Assembly: GCF_036964665.1 (NCBI RefSeq)
Contig: NZ_JBAMDA010000001.1
Span: 1,674,001-1,738,000, forward strand
DNA: 64,000 nt
Direction: 5' to 3'
DNA from: Nitrobacter sp. NHB1
GTDB lineage: Bacteria > Pseudomonadota > Alphaproteobacteria > Rhizobiales > Xanthobacteraceae
Position numbers and translations under genes: made by a program. The notes beneath the pieces are model-generated. The model searched no databases. It was not told the origin of the DNA and worked only from the letters and a program-made list of their open reading frames with translations. Positions within the stretch are counted from its first letter, which is position 1; every line of letters starts with the position of its first letter. This document shows, piece after piece, positions 47,500 to 56,929 of this stretch.

Positions 47500-49080
47500 A
47501 TGCTCGGCCCACTGTCCCGCCACGCCAGCGTCGGAGCGATGCTGCTGGCGATGCTGCTTGCCTCCGCCGCCCACGCCGACGACGCCGCACCCGGCGCGCC
47601 ATCGCATCAGGTAGAGGCGAAGCAGTCCGGTCCGAAGGGCAGCGGCGACAGCGCGCACGACGGTCCTGTCGCAACCGCGACCGACCATCGCCGTCTGCCG
47701 CCGGACTCCACCACCAGGCATAAGCTGGCGCTGCCTGGCCGCACGCTGGCCTTCACCGCAACCGCGGGCGCGATTCGAATTTTCGACGACAAGGGCGAAC
47801 CGCAGGCGGACATCGCCACCACGGCCTATCAGCTCGACGGCGCCGATCCCCGCAGCCGCCCGGTGACCTTCGTGTTCAACGGCGGTCCCGGCGCGTCGTC
47901 GGCGTGGCTGCAATTCGGCAGCAACGGCCCATGGCGCATCGCATTGGACCGCGCGACCGCCGGTTCCTCCGTTCCGCCGGCGCTGGAACCGAACGCGGAA
48001 ACCTGGCTCGACTTCACCGACCTTGTTTTCATCGATCCGCTCGGCACCGGCTACAGCCGCATGGTTGCGAGCGGCGACGAGGCGCGAAAGCACTTCTTCA
48101 CGGTCGATGGCGACGTGGCTTCGATCGCGCTGGTGATCCGGCGCTGGCTGGAGAAAGCCGATCGGATGCAGTCGCCGAAATTCATCACCGGCGAAAGCTA
48201 TGGCGGCATTCGCGGACCGAAGATCGTCCGCAACCTGCAGACACGACAAGGCGTCGCCGTCAACGGACTGGTTCTGATCTCGCCGGCGCTGGACTTCGGC
48301 GACGTGCTGGGCACCGGGCTGACCCGGTTCGTGGCGAGCCTTCCGAGCATGGCGGCGGTCGCACGGGAGCAAGAAAAAGAGAAGAAGAAGAACGGAACGC
48401 TGACCCGCGCAGACATGGCCGACGTCGAAGCCTACGCACGGGGCGAATTCCTGACCGACCTCGTCAAGGGGCAGGCCGATGCGGAGGCGACGCAGCGGCT
48501 TGCCGACCGCTTCGCGGCGTTGACAGGAATCGACCAGGCGGAGAGCCGCCGCCTCGCCGGGCGATTCGATGTCAGCGAATTCCGCCGTGCCTTCGACCGC
48601 CGCAACGGCAAGGTGACCGGACGCTACGACGCGTCGGTACTCGGGTTCGATCCCTACCCGGACTCAAGTGCCAGCGACTTCGACGATCCCTCGGAGGAGC
48701 CGCTGCTGGCCGCACTGACATCGGCGGCGTTCGAACTTTATGCACACAAGCTGAACTGGCGGCCGCAGGGTTCCTATGAACTGCTCAGCCGCAGCGTCAA
48801 CCGGGCATGGGATTTCGGCAAGCACCGCAATTCCGTCGAGTCAGTATCCGACATCCGCGAACTGCTCGCTGGGGATCCCAAGTTCAAACTGCTGGTCGCG
48901 CACGGATTGTTCGATCTGGCGACGCCCTATTTCGCCAGCAAAATCCGCCTCGATCAACTGCCGACCTTCGGCTCGCGCGACCGCGTCAAGCTCGTGGTCT
49001 ATCCCGGCGGCCATATGTTCTATTCGCGCGACGGTTCGCGGCGGGCGCTGCGCGACGAGGTTCGCGCGCTGATGAAGTGA
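47500..49080 (+). CDS. Secreted S10 family serine carboxypeptidase-like protein
   Basis: 526 residues with a signal peptide (GAMLLAMLLASAAHADD). Serine carboxypeptidase signatures: oxyanion block FVFNGGPGASSAWLQFG, catalytic serine in FITGESYGGIRGP, an aspartate block LVAHGLFDLATPY, and the histidine in VYPGGHMFY. Bacterial S10 members remove C-terminal residues from peptides in the periplasm (family knowledge); the substrate is unknown. GGAG precedes the ATG. Convergent with the small membrane-protein gene. Confidence 0.92.
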   Translation: MLGPLSRHASVGAMLLAMLLASAAHADDAAPGAPSHQVEAKQSGPKGSGDSAHDGPVATATDHRRLPPDSTTRHKLALPGRTLAFTATAGAIRIFDDKGEPQADIATTAYQLDGADPRSRPVTFVFNGGPGASSAWLQFGSNGPWRIALDRATAGSSVPPALEPNAETWLDFTDLVFIDPLGTGYSRMVASGDEARKHFFTVDGDVASIALVIRRWLEKADRMQSPKFITGESYGGIRGPKIVRNLQTRQGVAVNGLVLISPALDFGDVLGTGLTRFVASLPSMAAVAREQEKEKKKNGTLTRADMADVEAYARGEFLTDLVKGQADAEATQRLADRFAALTGIDQAESRRLAGRFDVSEFRRAFDRRNGKVTGRYDASVLGFDPYPDSSASDFDDPSEEPLLAALTSAAFELYAHKLNWRPQGSYELLSRSVNRAWDFGKHRNSVESVSDIRELLAGDPKFKLLVAHGLFDLATPYFASKIRLDQLPTFGSRDRVKLVVYPGGHMFYSRDGSRRALRDEVRALMK

Positions 49081-49109
49081 TATGCCCGTCGGGCACGAGG
49101 ACGGCCGCC

Positions 49110-49307
49110 TTATCGCGCGGGCACGTCGATCGGTTCGCAATTGGATCGGCCCGACATTACGCAGTCCTGGATTTTGCTCGCTGACCTCAATTCGTGCGCG
49201 AGCCAGAGGCCGACCACCAGCAGCACGACGACAATGACCAGCCCGGCCAGCGCGCCGCGGCGGCTTCCGCCCGGCTCGGGATCGTTTTGCGGCGCGGACT
49301 TGTCCAT
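49110..49307 (-). CDS. Small single-pass membrane protein
   Basis: 65 residues from ATG 49307: a charged N-terminus (KSAPQNDPEPGGSRRG), one membrane segment (ALAGLVIVVVLLVVGLWLA) and a short outer tail with two cysteines (IQDCVMSGRSNCEPIDVPAR) that could form a disulphide. Met at 49358 would lengthen it. The CxxxxxxxC tail type is seen in small conserved proteins of this group (recalled); function unknown. Confidence 0.6.
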   Translation of the reverse strand: MDKSAPQNDPEPGGSRRGALAGLVIVVVLLVVGLWLAHELRSASKIQDCVMSGRSNCEPIDVPAR

Positions 49308-49434
49308 CAGACAACCTGTTCGCGGATCGAGCGTCGCCTGAGGCAAGGTTTGTTGCATGTCCTTTTCATGGCAAAAACGACCGTCGTAAATGTCTCGCCC
49401 CATCCGGCGGCGATGACATCAGGATCAGGCCACG

Positions 49435-49908
49435 ATGTCAAAAACCACGCGCGCGACCCAGGCGCTGACGAAGCTCGGCGTGGCCTTCACGCTGCACAGC
49501 TACGACTACGATCCGGACGCCGACAGCATCGGCCTGCAGGCGGCGCAGGCCCTGGGCGCCGAACCACGCCGCGTGCTGAAAACGCTGATGGCCGAGGTTG
49601 ACGGCAAGCCCGTCTGCGTCATCGCTCCGTCCGATTGCGAAATCAGCATGAAGAAGCTGGCGGCTGCGTTCGAAGGCAAGACCGCAAGGATGATGCGCCC
49701 CGCCGACGCCGAACGGCTCACCGGCTACCATGTCGGCGGCATCAGTCCGTTCGGGCAGAAGAAGCGTGTACCGACCGCGATCGAATCGGCGGCGCTCGGC
49801 GAGGCAAAGGTCTTCATCAACGGCGGGCAGCGCGGCTTGCAGATCCAGCTTGATCCCGTTGAGGCCCGCGCGGCGCTGAAGGCCATCGCGGGACCGCTTG
49901 TGGCCTGA
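49435..49908 (+). CDS. ybaK: Cys-tRNA(Pro)/Cys-tRNA(Cys) deacylase YbaK
   Basis: Trans-editing enzyme that hydrolyses Cys-tRNA(Pro) made in error by ProRS. 157 residues of the YbaK/EbsC type: TLHSYDYDPDADSIGLQAA, PRRVLKTLMAEVDGKPVCVI with the key lysine, GYHVGGISPFGQKKRVPTA and VFINGGQRGLQIQLDP. Convergent with serA, five bases apart. Confidence 0.93.
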   Translation: MSKTTRATQALTKLGVAFTLHSYDYDPDADSIGLQAAQALGAEPRRVLKTLMAEVDGKPVCVIAPSDCEISMKKLAAAFEGKTARMMRPADAERLTGYHVGGISPFGQKKRVPTAIESAALGEAKVFINGGQRGLQIQLDPVEARAALKAIAGPLVA

Positions 49909-49913
49909 CGCTG

Positions 49914-51503
49914 TCAGAACGTCAGCGCCTTCACCTGCTTGACCTGCGGCAACGCCTGCACCTTGGCGAGTACGTCCGGGGGCACCGCGCCATCGACCTC
50001 GACCAGCGCGATGGCGTCGCCGCCTTGCTTGTTGCGGCCGAGATTGAAGGTCGCGATGTTGACCTTGGCGTCGCCCAGCAGGCCCGCGAACTTGCCGATA
50101 AAACCGGGCTTATCCTCGTTGGTGATGTAGACCATCGACTTGCCGAACTCGGCATCGACACGGATGCCCTTGATGTCGACAAGGCGCGGCTTGCCGTCGG
50201 CGTAGACCGTTCCCGACACCGAACGCTCCTGCCGCTCGGTGAATACGGTGACCGTGATCAGGCTTTCGTAGTCGCTCTGCGCGGCGCGCACGACCTCATC
50301 CACCACCATGCCGCGCTCCTTGGCGACGACGGGCGCGGACACGACGTTGACGTCGCCCAGCATCGGCCGCAGCAGGCCCGACAGCGCCGCCGAGGTCAGC
50401 GCCTTGATCTTCATTTCGGCGACCTGGCCCTCATAGGTAATGGTCACCTTGGAGATGCCAGTCTCCGTAAGCTGACCGGCGAACGAGCCGAGCTTTTCCG
50501 CAAGCTCGACGAACGGCTTCAGCTTCGGTGCTTCTTCCGCCGTGATCGAGGGAAAGTTGAGCGCGTTGGTGATCGCACCGGTGAGCAGATAGTCCGACAT
50601 CTGCTCGGCGACCTGCAGCGCGACGTTCTCCTGTGCTTCCGAGGTGGAAGCGCCAAGATGCGGCGTGCAGATCACGTTGGGGTGACCGAACAGCACATTC
50701 TTGGTCGCCGGCTCCTCGACAAACACGTCGAAGGCTGCGCCGGCGACATGCTTGGCATTGAGCGCATCGGCCAGCGCCTGCTCGTCAACCAGGCCGCCGC
50801 GCGCGCAGTTGATGATGCGCACGCCCTTCTTCATTTTGGCGATGGCGGCAGCGTCGACGATATTGCGGGTCTTGTCGGTCAGCGGCGTATGCAGCGTGAT
50901 GAAATCGGCGCGCTTGAACAGGTCTTCAAGCTCGACCTTGTCAACGCCAAGATCCTTGGCGCGCTCCGGCGACAGGAACGGATCAAATGCGATCACCTTC
51001 ATCTTCAGGCCGAGCGCACGGTCTGCGACGATCGAGCCGATGTTGCCGCAGCCGATGATGCCGAGAATCTTGTTGGTGATCTCGACGCCCATGAAGCGGT
51101 TCTTCTCCCACTTGCCGGCCTGGGTCGAGGCATCGGCGGCGGGAATTTCGCGCGCCAGCGCCAGCATCAAGGTGATCGCATGTTCGGCGGTCGTGATCGA
51201 ATTGCCGAACGGCGTGTTCATCACGATGATGCCCTTGGCGGTCGCGGCCGGAATCTCGACGTTGTCGACGCCGATGCCGGCGCGGCCGATCACCTTCAGC
51301 TTCTTGGCATTGGCGAGAATCTTCGCGGTGGCCTTGGTGGCTGAACGGATGGCAAGGCCGTCGTAGTTGCCGATGATCTCGGCGAGCTTGTCCTTGTCCT
51401 TGCCGAGTGTTGGCTGGAAATCGACCTCGACGCCGCGATCCTTGAAGATCTGCACGGCGGCCGGGCTGAGCGCATCGGAAATCAGAACTTTGGGTTTGGT
51501 CAT
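49914..51503 (-). CDS. serA: D-3-phosphoglycerate dehydrogenase (SerA)
   Basis: First step of serine synthesis. 529 residues, the long form: NAD-binding motif ILGIIGCGNIGSIVADRALG, catalytic Arg/Glu/His blocks NCARGGLVDEQAL and CTPHLGASTSEAQENV, an intervening domain (about 320-450), and a C-terminal ACT domain (YITNEDKPGFIGKFAGLLG), which in this family senses serine. ATG 51503 with AGGAAA upstream is used; an open frame to 51797 runs through a repeat and into the serC end and is not part of the gene. Second gene of serC-serA. Confidence 0.97.
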   Translation of the reverse strand: MTKPKVLISDALSPAAVQIFKDRGVEVDFQPTLGKDKDKLAEIIGNYDGLAIRSATKATAKILANAKKLKVIGRAGIGVDNVEIPAATAKGIIVMNTPFGNSITTAEHAITLMLALAREIPAADASTQAGKWEKNRFMGVEITNKILGIIGCGNIGSIVADRALGLKMKVIAFDPFLSPERAKDLGVDKVELEDLFKRADFITLHTPLTDKTRNIVDAAAIAKMKKGVRIINCARGGLVDEQALADALNAKHVAGAAFDVFVEEPATKNVLFGHPNVICTPHLGASTSEAQENVALQVAEQMSDYLLTGAITNALNFPSITAEEAPKLKPFVELAEKLGSFAGQLTETGISKVTITYEGQVAEMKIKALTSAALSGLLRPMLGDVNVVSAPVVAKERGMVVDEVVRAAQSDYESLITVTVFTERQERSVSGTVYADGKPRLVDIKGIRVDAEFGKSMVYITNEDKPGFIGKFAGLLGDAKVNIATFNLGRNKQGGDAIALVEVDGAVPPDVLAKVQALPQVKQVKALTF

Positions 51504-51546
51504 TTTGAGTTTCCTGCAACAACGTGAGGAACGGATGTGCTGCGAA

Positions 51547-51688
51547 CCCTCTCCCCTTGCGAAAGAGGGTGGCGAGATCGAGTGAAGCGAGATCGAGCCG
51601 GGTGAGGGGTGAAGCGGCGGGATATTGAACCCCTCACCCGCTTCGCGGCTCCGCCGCTCAGCACCCTCTCCCGCAAGGGGAGAGGGAA
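51547..51688. repeat. Long inverted repeat between serC and serA
   Basis: Opposed units of the ccctctcccc family at about 51547-51610 and 51628-51688 (ccctctccccttgc then gccgggtgagggg; cccctcacccg then ccctctcccgcaagg). Could fold into a long hairpin in the serC-serA transcript. T-rich sequence lies before it on the minus strand, not after, so it is not a typical intrinsic terminator. Confidence 0.75.
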
Positions 51689-51697
51689 AAAGAAAAA

Positions 51698-52870
<1,173 letters not shown>

Positions 52871-52920
52871 GATCTATCCTTCCAGATAGCAAGCCTCCCG
52901 TTGGGGGGAGGTGTCCCGCC
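52871..52920 (-). ncRNA. Candidate serC-motif leader RNA
   Basis: On the minus strand the 50 bases before the serC ATG hold two hairpins: a six-pair stem CCTCCC/GGGAGG (52906-52911 with 52894-52899) and a five-pair stem CTATC/GATAG (52885-52889 with 52874-52878) whose loop and 3' arm contain the GGAAGGA ribosome site. Order, spacing and the GGCGGGACACC lead match my memory of the serC RNA motif reported upstream of serC in alphaproteobacteria. Ligand or mechanism unknown; folding over the ribosome site suggests control of translation. Confidence 0.7.
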
Positions 52921-52924
52921 AGTG

Positions 52925-52953
52925 GAGATATGGGAAACACCCGATTTCGTCAA
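52925..52953 (-). promoter_or_regulatory. Candidate sigma-70-type promoter of serC
   Basis: On the minus strand TTGACG (52953-52948) and TATCTC (52930-52925) lie 17 bases apart. Transcription would start near 52918-52920, directly at the first hairpin of the serC leader RNA, which supports both calls. The -10 match is weak. Confidence 0.5.
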
Positions 52954-53092
52954 GAATATTCCTGACGATCACGCGCGATTGACGATGCGTCCGCTCGCCG
53001 ATGCCGCTGTCCACGACCGGAAGATGAGATCAAGAGTTTGACAGGCGTCCCCCAGTTGAGACCGGTGCCCGTCGTAATGTCTGACGACCCGT

Positions 53093-53236
53093 TCAGACCG
53101 GCGCCTGGGTGTCGGTGATTGAGGACCCGTCTCCGGTCGTACCAGCGTCACCTACACCTGCGGCATAGGCGCTCAGTGCAAGCAAGCTAATGACGGTCGC
53201 TGCGACAAGTGCGAAAAAGGTCGGTCTGGTATGCAT
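53093..53236 (-). CDS. Very small secreted protein (47 residues)
   Basis: An open frame below usual length limits: ATG 53236 with GGAG about six bases upstream, a clear signal peptide (TFFALVAATVISLLALSAYA), then about 22 mature residues rich in Gly, Thr and Asp (GVGDAGTTGDGSSITDTQ) ending APV. No family recognised. It lies between serC and the outer-membrane protein gene, in a stretch without another gene. The signal peptide and ribosome site argue for a real gene; lack of known relatives argues for caution. Confidence 0.5.
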   Translation of the reverse strand: MHTRPTFFALVAATVISLLALSAYAAGVGDAGTTGDGSSITDTQAPV

Positions 53237-53444
53237 GCGTTGCTCCATCGTTATTGACGGAATCAACGGGCGGCAGTCACCACCGTTCCGGTTCCCTTAC
53301 CGCAAAAACAGACGCACGATCCGGGAGCGCAGGGAACACGCTTGGCACCGCAATGTCATCCCGACGTGGCTCGCTACGAATCCGAGCTGCGCAGGCGACG
53401 GCCTCGAACGCGGGGAGCAGCGACGTCCTCGTGCGTGTTCACGA

Positions 53445-54269
53445 TCAGAATTTGTAGCCGACGCCGGCGCGAACCGTGTTGACATTTGTGTCGATCGAGG
53501 AGGTAAAGCGGATGTACTCCCATTCGACGCGCGCGAACAGGCCGCCAATCAGATTGACGTCGAGGCCTAGACCCGCCGAATAGCCGTAGATCAGATGACT
53601 GTATTTGCCATCGGTGGCACTGACATCAAAGGGCACGTTCGTGAAACCGGGCGCAGCCGCCGGATTGACTTGTGTCCCGAAGATATGTGCGCTGCGGACG
53701 ATATCGGCTTGGCCGAGCGCGACGCCGCCGAACATATAAGGAAGGAAAGCACCAACAACATATCCAGCGCGGGCGCGCAGCGTTCCCATGTCCGAAATCG
53801 ACATGGCCGCTTTGCTTTCATAGGTCACGCCATCGGTATACCCAAGAGAATCGGTAAAAAAGCGGGACATCGAGTCGGTTCGGCTGCCGCCAAACTTGCC
53901 GTGCATGTAATTGGCTTCAACACCGATGACGACATCATCCCACTGGCTGTTGTAACCGACGAATCCTCCCCAGCCGTCGCCCCGGATCGAGGACTTGCCT
54001 CCCAGCGGCCACGACGAGACCTGCCCTGAATTTTCTATGGCCGTACCGCTGAGCAGCCGTGCTGCAACACTCCGGGTCGCACCGGTGAAATTCATGTCGG
54101 ATTCACCGACACCGGCCTGCCCGCCGATGTAATAGCCCTCCCACACCGTCCGTACCGTGCTGAAGCCATCGGACAGCGATCCGCGCAGAACCGGAAGGTC
54201 GGGCATGTCGGCTGCGTATGCGCCCTGCGCCGTCCCGAAGATCATCGCCGCCAATATAAGTCTACGCAT
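53445..54269 (-). CDS. Outer-membrane beta-barrel protein (Omp25/porin-family type)
   Basis: 274 residues: signal peptide (LILAAMIFGTAQGAYA), then VRTVWEGYYIGGQAGVG, an amphipathic eight-strand barrel pattern with GWGGFVGYNSQWDDVVIGVE, LRARAGYVVGAFLPYMFGGVALG and the terminal aromatic residue (VNTVRAGVGYKF), typical of small alphaproteobacterial barrel proteins. Probably structural or adhesive in the outer membrane. Single gene; about 210 bases upstream to the next Omp gene. Confidence 0.87.
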   Translation of the reverse strand: MRRLILAAMIFGTAQGAYAADMPDLPVLRGSLSDGFSTVRTVWEGYYIGGQAGVGESDMNFTGATRSVAARLLSGTAIENSGQVSSWPLGGKSSIRGDGWGGFVGYNSQWDDVVIGVEANYMHGKFGGSRTDSMSRFFTDSLGYTDGVTYESKAAMSISDMGTLRARAGYVVGAFLPYMFGGVALGQADIVRSAHIFGTQVNPAAAPGFTNVPFDVSATDGKYSHLIYGYSAGLGLDVNLIGGLFARVEWEYIRFTSSIDTNVNTVRAGVGYKF

Positions 54270-54416
54270 CGGAACCGCTCCATCGACACAACCTGATTAC
54301 GCAGCAATCATCGCCTGTTAACCTTAACCAACCGTTGTCGCGCGGTACGATTGATCCACATTCTCGACAAAATCCTGACATGCTCCAACGCGTCGCAGCC
54401 GTCGAAAACCGACCGC

Positions 54417-54453
54417 AAAAAAGCAAACGGCGCGAGAAAACTCCCGCGCCGTT
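54417..54453 (-). terminator. Intrinsic terminator of the second outer-membrane protein gene
   Basis: On the minus strand after the stop at 54478: a GC-rich stem AACGGCGC/GCGCCGTT (plus-strand 54446-54453 with 54426-54433) followed by a T-rich run read as complement of aaaaaagc at 54417-54424. Good intrinsic terminator for the 54478-55332 gene. Confidence 0.8.
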
Positions 54454-54477
54454 AAGAACCGTTAAGAGATGGCAGGC

Positions 54478-55332
54478 TCAGCCCTTGGTGATCAGCGGCG
54501 GCGCATAGACCGGTGGGCTGTTGAGATTCCAGCGCACGCCGAGTTTCACGTCATGCGAAGTGATGTCGTGGAACCGCATCGGAACGCCGCGTGTGAAGCC
54601 CGTGTAATCGGAAACCGCACCCGTCGTTCCCGAACCGAGGTCAACGTAGCTATAGGCCAGTTCAATCGTGAGACCAGGATTGACCTGGTAGGCCAAACCG
54701 GCGTGCGCCGCCCAGGCAAAATTCCATTTCGACGCAGCCGGCGCGCTCGCATAGCTCGGGAACGCGCCGAAGCCGAAGCCATCGTTATTAACCGAACCGG
54801 TGTCGGTGTAATTCGCGATGCTCACGCGTGCCATGCCGACGCCGGCGCCGACGAACGGCGTGATGCACCACCAGGTGCCGAGATCAACATAGCCATTGGC
54901 CATCACGAGCCATTCCGACTTGGTGGCGTTGTAGTTATTGATTCCGTTTCCGACGACACCACCGCCAGCCGGATAGGTCAGCAAATCGGTGCCCTTGAAA
55001 TTCGAATTACCGCGATACTGACCGGTGATATCTCCACGGAACCAGTTGTTGAACTGATAACCGATGCCGACGCCGTAGATACCTGCGGCATCGAAAGCGG
55101 TCGTCTCGTTCAGCGAGAGCAGTTGGGCGTTACGGCCATCCGCCATCGCAATGTTCTTCACGCGCTGATTGCTGAAGCCGATATCGCCCCGCAGATACCA
55201 GCCGCCGAAATCCGCGGCCGGCGGCGGAGCATAATACTGCGGCGGTGGCGCGATGGGCATGTCGGCGGCGAATGCGGCCGATGACAACAGTGATGCCGCT
55301 CCGGCGGCGACGAGAAATTTAACGCTACGCAT
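54478..55332 (-). CDS. Outer-membrane beta-barrel protein
   Basis: 284 residues from ATG 55332: signal peptide (AAGAASLLSSAAFAADMP), a proline/tyrosine-rich linker (APPPQYYAPPPAADFGGW), then a barrel pattern: YLRGDIGFSNQRV, YGVGIGYQFNNWFRGDITG, VDLGTWWCITPFVGAGVGMA, AGLAYQVNPGLTIELAYSYVDLG and DVKLGVRWNLNSPPVY near the end. Same general type as the 53445 gene but not close to it in sequence. A TTAA-N7-TTAAC site lies 75 bases before the start and a terminator follows. Confidence 0.87.
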   Translation of the reverse strand: MRSVKFLVAAGAASLLSSAAFAADMPIAPPPQYYAPPPAADFGGWYLRGDIGFSNQRVKNIAMADGRNAQLLSLNETTAFDAAGIYGVGIGYQFNNWFRGDITGQYRGNSNFKGTDLLTYPAGGGVVGNGINNYNATKSEWLVMANGYVDLGTWWCITPFVGAGVGMARVSIANYTDTGSVNNDGFGFGAFPSYASAPAASKWNFAWAAHAGLAYQVNPGLTIELAYSYVDLGSGTTGAVSDYTGFTRGVPMRFHDITSHDVKLGVRWNLNSPPVYAPPLITKG

Positions 55333-55406
55333 CGGCTTCGTCCTTTTGTCCGGTGAGGCAGACGAGGCCCCACTCCCGAAATCGGAAGCACGATGACACC
55401 AAATAC

Positions 55407-55421
55407 TTAAGCGCCGCTTAA
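55407..55421 (-). promoter_or_regulatory. Candidate CtrA-binding site upstream of an outer-membrane protein gene
   Basis: TTAA-N7-TTAA exactly (ttaagcgccgcttaa), followed on the plus strand by C as in the full CtrA consensus TTAA-N7-TTAAC. It is itself a palindrome with a single central base. It lies 75 bases before ATG 55332. CtrA regulates outer-membrane proteins and pili in alphaproteobacteria; control here is inference. Confidence 0.55.
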
Positions 55422-55545
55422 CCCTAATTTTTAAGGTTGATATTCGGTGAGCTTTTTTTCGAGCAGCGAGAGCGGCGATGCAAACCGCCGCGAACTCGTC
55501 ACACATGCTAACAGTTCGTTGACAAAGCGGCCGTGACCGCGGCGA

Positions 55546-56793
55546 TTATCCGTGCCGGATTTTCGGCATCTTCGGCAGGAACATCGCAAGCAGGCCGATC
55601 GCCGGCAGGAACGCGCAGGCGTGATAGACGAACTCGATTCCCTTCGCGTCCGCGACCTCACCAAGCAACGCCGCTCCAAGTCCTCCGGCGCCGAACGCAA
55701 AGCCAAAGAACATCCCCGAGATCATGCCGAAACGATGCGGCATCAGTTCCTGCGCGAACACAATGATCGCTGGCATCGCCGAGGAGATGACAAAGCCGAT
55801 GACGATGCTCAGCATCGCGGTCCAGAACAGGTTGGCGAACGGCAGCAACAGGGTGAACGGCAGCACTCCAAGGATCGAGAACCAGATCACATAGCGACGG
55901 CCGATCCGGTCGCCGATCGGGCCGCCGAAATAGGTGCCGACCGCGGTTGCGGCGAGGAACATGAACAGGAATATCTGCGACGTCTGGGTCGAAACGCCGA
56001 ACTTGTGAATCAGGAAGAACGTGTAGTAGCTGGTCAGGCTCGCCATGTAGATGAACTTGGAAAATACCAGCACGATCAGGATGGTGATCGCCAGCGCTGT
56101 GCGCCGCGGTGACGGCGCGTTGGGCTGGCGCGCCACCGCCTTGCTGACGCGTGAGGCGATCAGCGGCTTGTACCAGCGCCCGATTCGCCAAAGGATCAGG
56201 ATCGCGGTTGCCGCGATCACCGAGAACCAGGCGATGCTCGGCTGGCCGAACGGCACCACGATCAGCGCCGCCAGCATCGGCCCCATCGCCGAGCCGAAAT
56301 TTCCGCCGACCTGGAACACCGCTTGGGCATATCCATAACGTCCGCCCGACGCCATTCGCGCGATGCGCGAGGACTCCGGATGGAACACCGCGGAGCCCAG
56401 ACCGACGAGTCCGGCGGAAACAAGGATCATCCCGTAGACATGCGCCACGCTCAGCAGCAGCAACCCGACGAAAGTAGAACCCATGCCGATGGCGAGCGAG
56501 AACGGCTGAGCCTTCTTGTCGGTGACATAGCCGACCACGGGTTGCAGCAGCGACGCCGTCACCTGAAATGCCAGCGTGATCATTCCGATCTGGGCGAAGT
56601 CGAGCGCGTAGTTCTCCTTCAGGAGCGGATAGACCGAGGGAATCAGCGACTGCATGGTGTCGTTGAGAAAATGCGAGAAGCTGATGCCGCCGAGCACGAG
56701 ATAGACGGGACCGAGGGCCGCCTTTTCGGCGACCCCTGGAACCACGACCGGCGCGACCTGCGTTTCCTCGAAGGCGATGACGGGCTTGTCCAC
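55546..56793 (-). CDS. MFS transporter, fosmidomycin-resistance (Fsr) type
   Basis: 415 residues with about 12 membrane segments. Very close to the Fsr pattern: LGGISFSHFLNDTMQSLIPS, VGYVTDKKAQPFSLAIGMG, AVFHPESSRIARMASGGRYG and AVFQVGGNFGSAMGPM, and the second-half signature GGPIGDRIGRRYV. Fsr exports fosmidomycin and perhaps other small molecules; physiological substrate unknown. Single gene with no regulator beside it. Confidence 0.9.
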   Translation of the reverse strand: MDKPVIAFEETQVAPVVVPGVAEKAALGPVYLVLGGISFSHFLNDTMQSLIPSVYPLLKENYALDFAQIGMITLAFQVTASLLQPVVGYVTDKKAQPFSLAIGMGSTFVGLLLLSVAHVYGMILVSAGLVGLGSAVFHPESSRIARMASGGRYGYAQAVFQVGGNFGSAMGPMLAALIVVPFGQPSIAWFSVIAATAILILWRIGRWYKPLIASRVSKAVARQPNAPSPRRTALAITILIVLVFSKFIYMASLTSYYTFFLIHKFGVSTQTSQIFLFMFLAATAVGTYFGGPIGDRIGRRYVIWFSILGVLPFTLLLPFANLFWTAMLSIVIGFVISSAMPAIIVFAQELMPHRFGMISGMFFGFAFGAGGLGAALLGEVADAKGIEFVYHACAFLPAIGLLAMFLPKMPKIRHG

Positions 56794-56929
56794 GAACGGA
56801 TTCCAGGTTGTTTCGACCGGCGCCTGTTACGATGCAAGCGCCCGGCCGACCAGCAACAATAGATTATAGCAGGGATGCAGCGGGAGTTGTTCGCGAAGGA
56901 CTCACGATCTCAAGGCTCTATCGGCGGTT

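Noticed and set aside
50025-51344. A 439-codon plus-strand frame
   Set aside because: Antisense to serA; no ribosome site or family signature.
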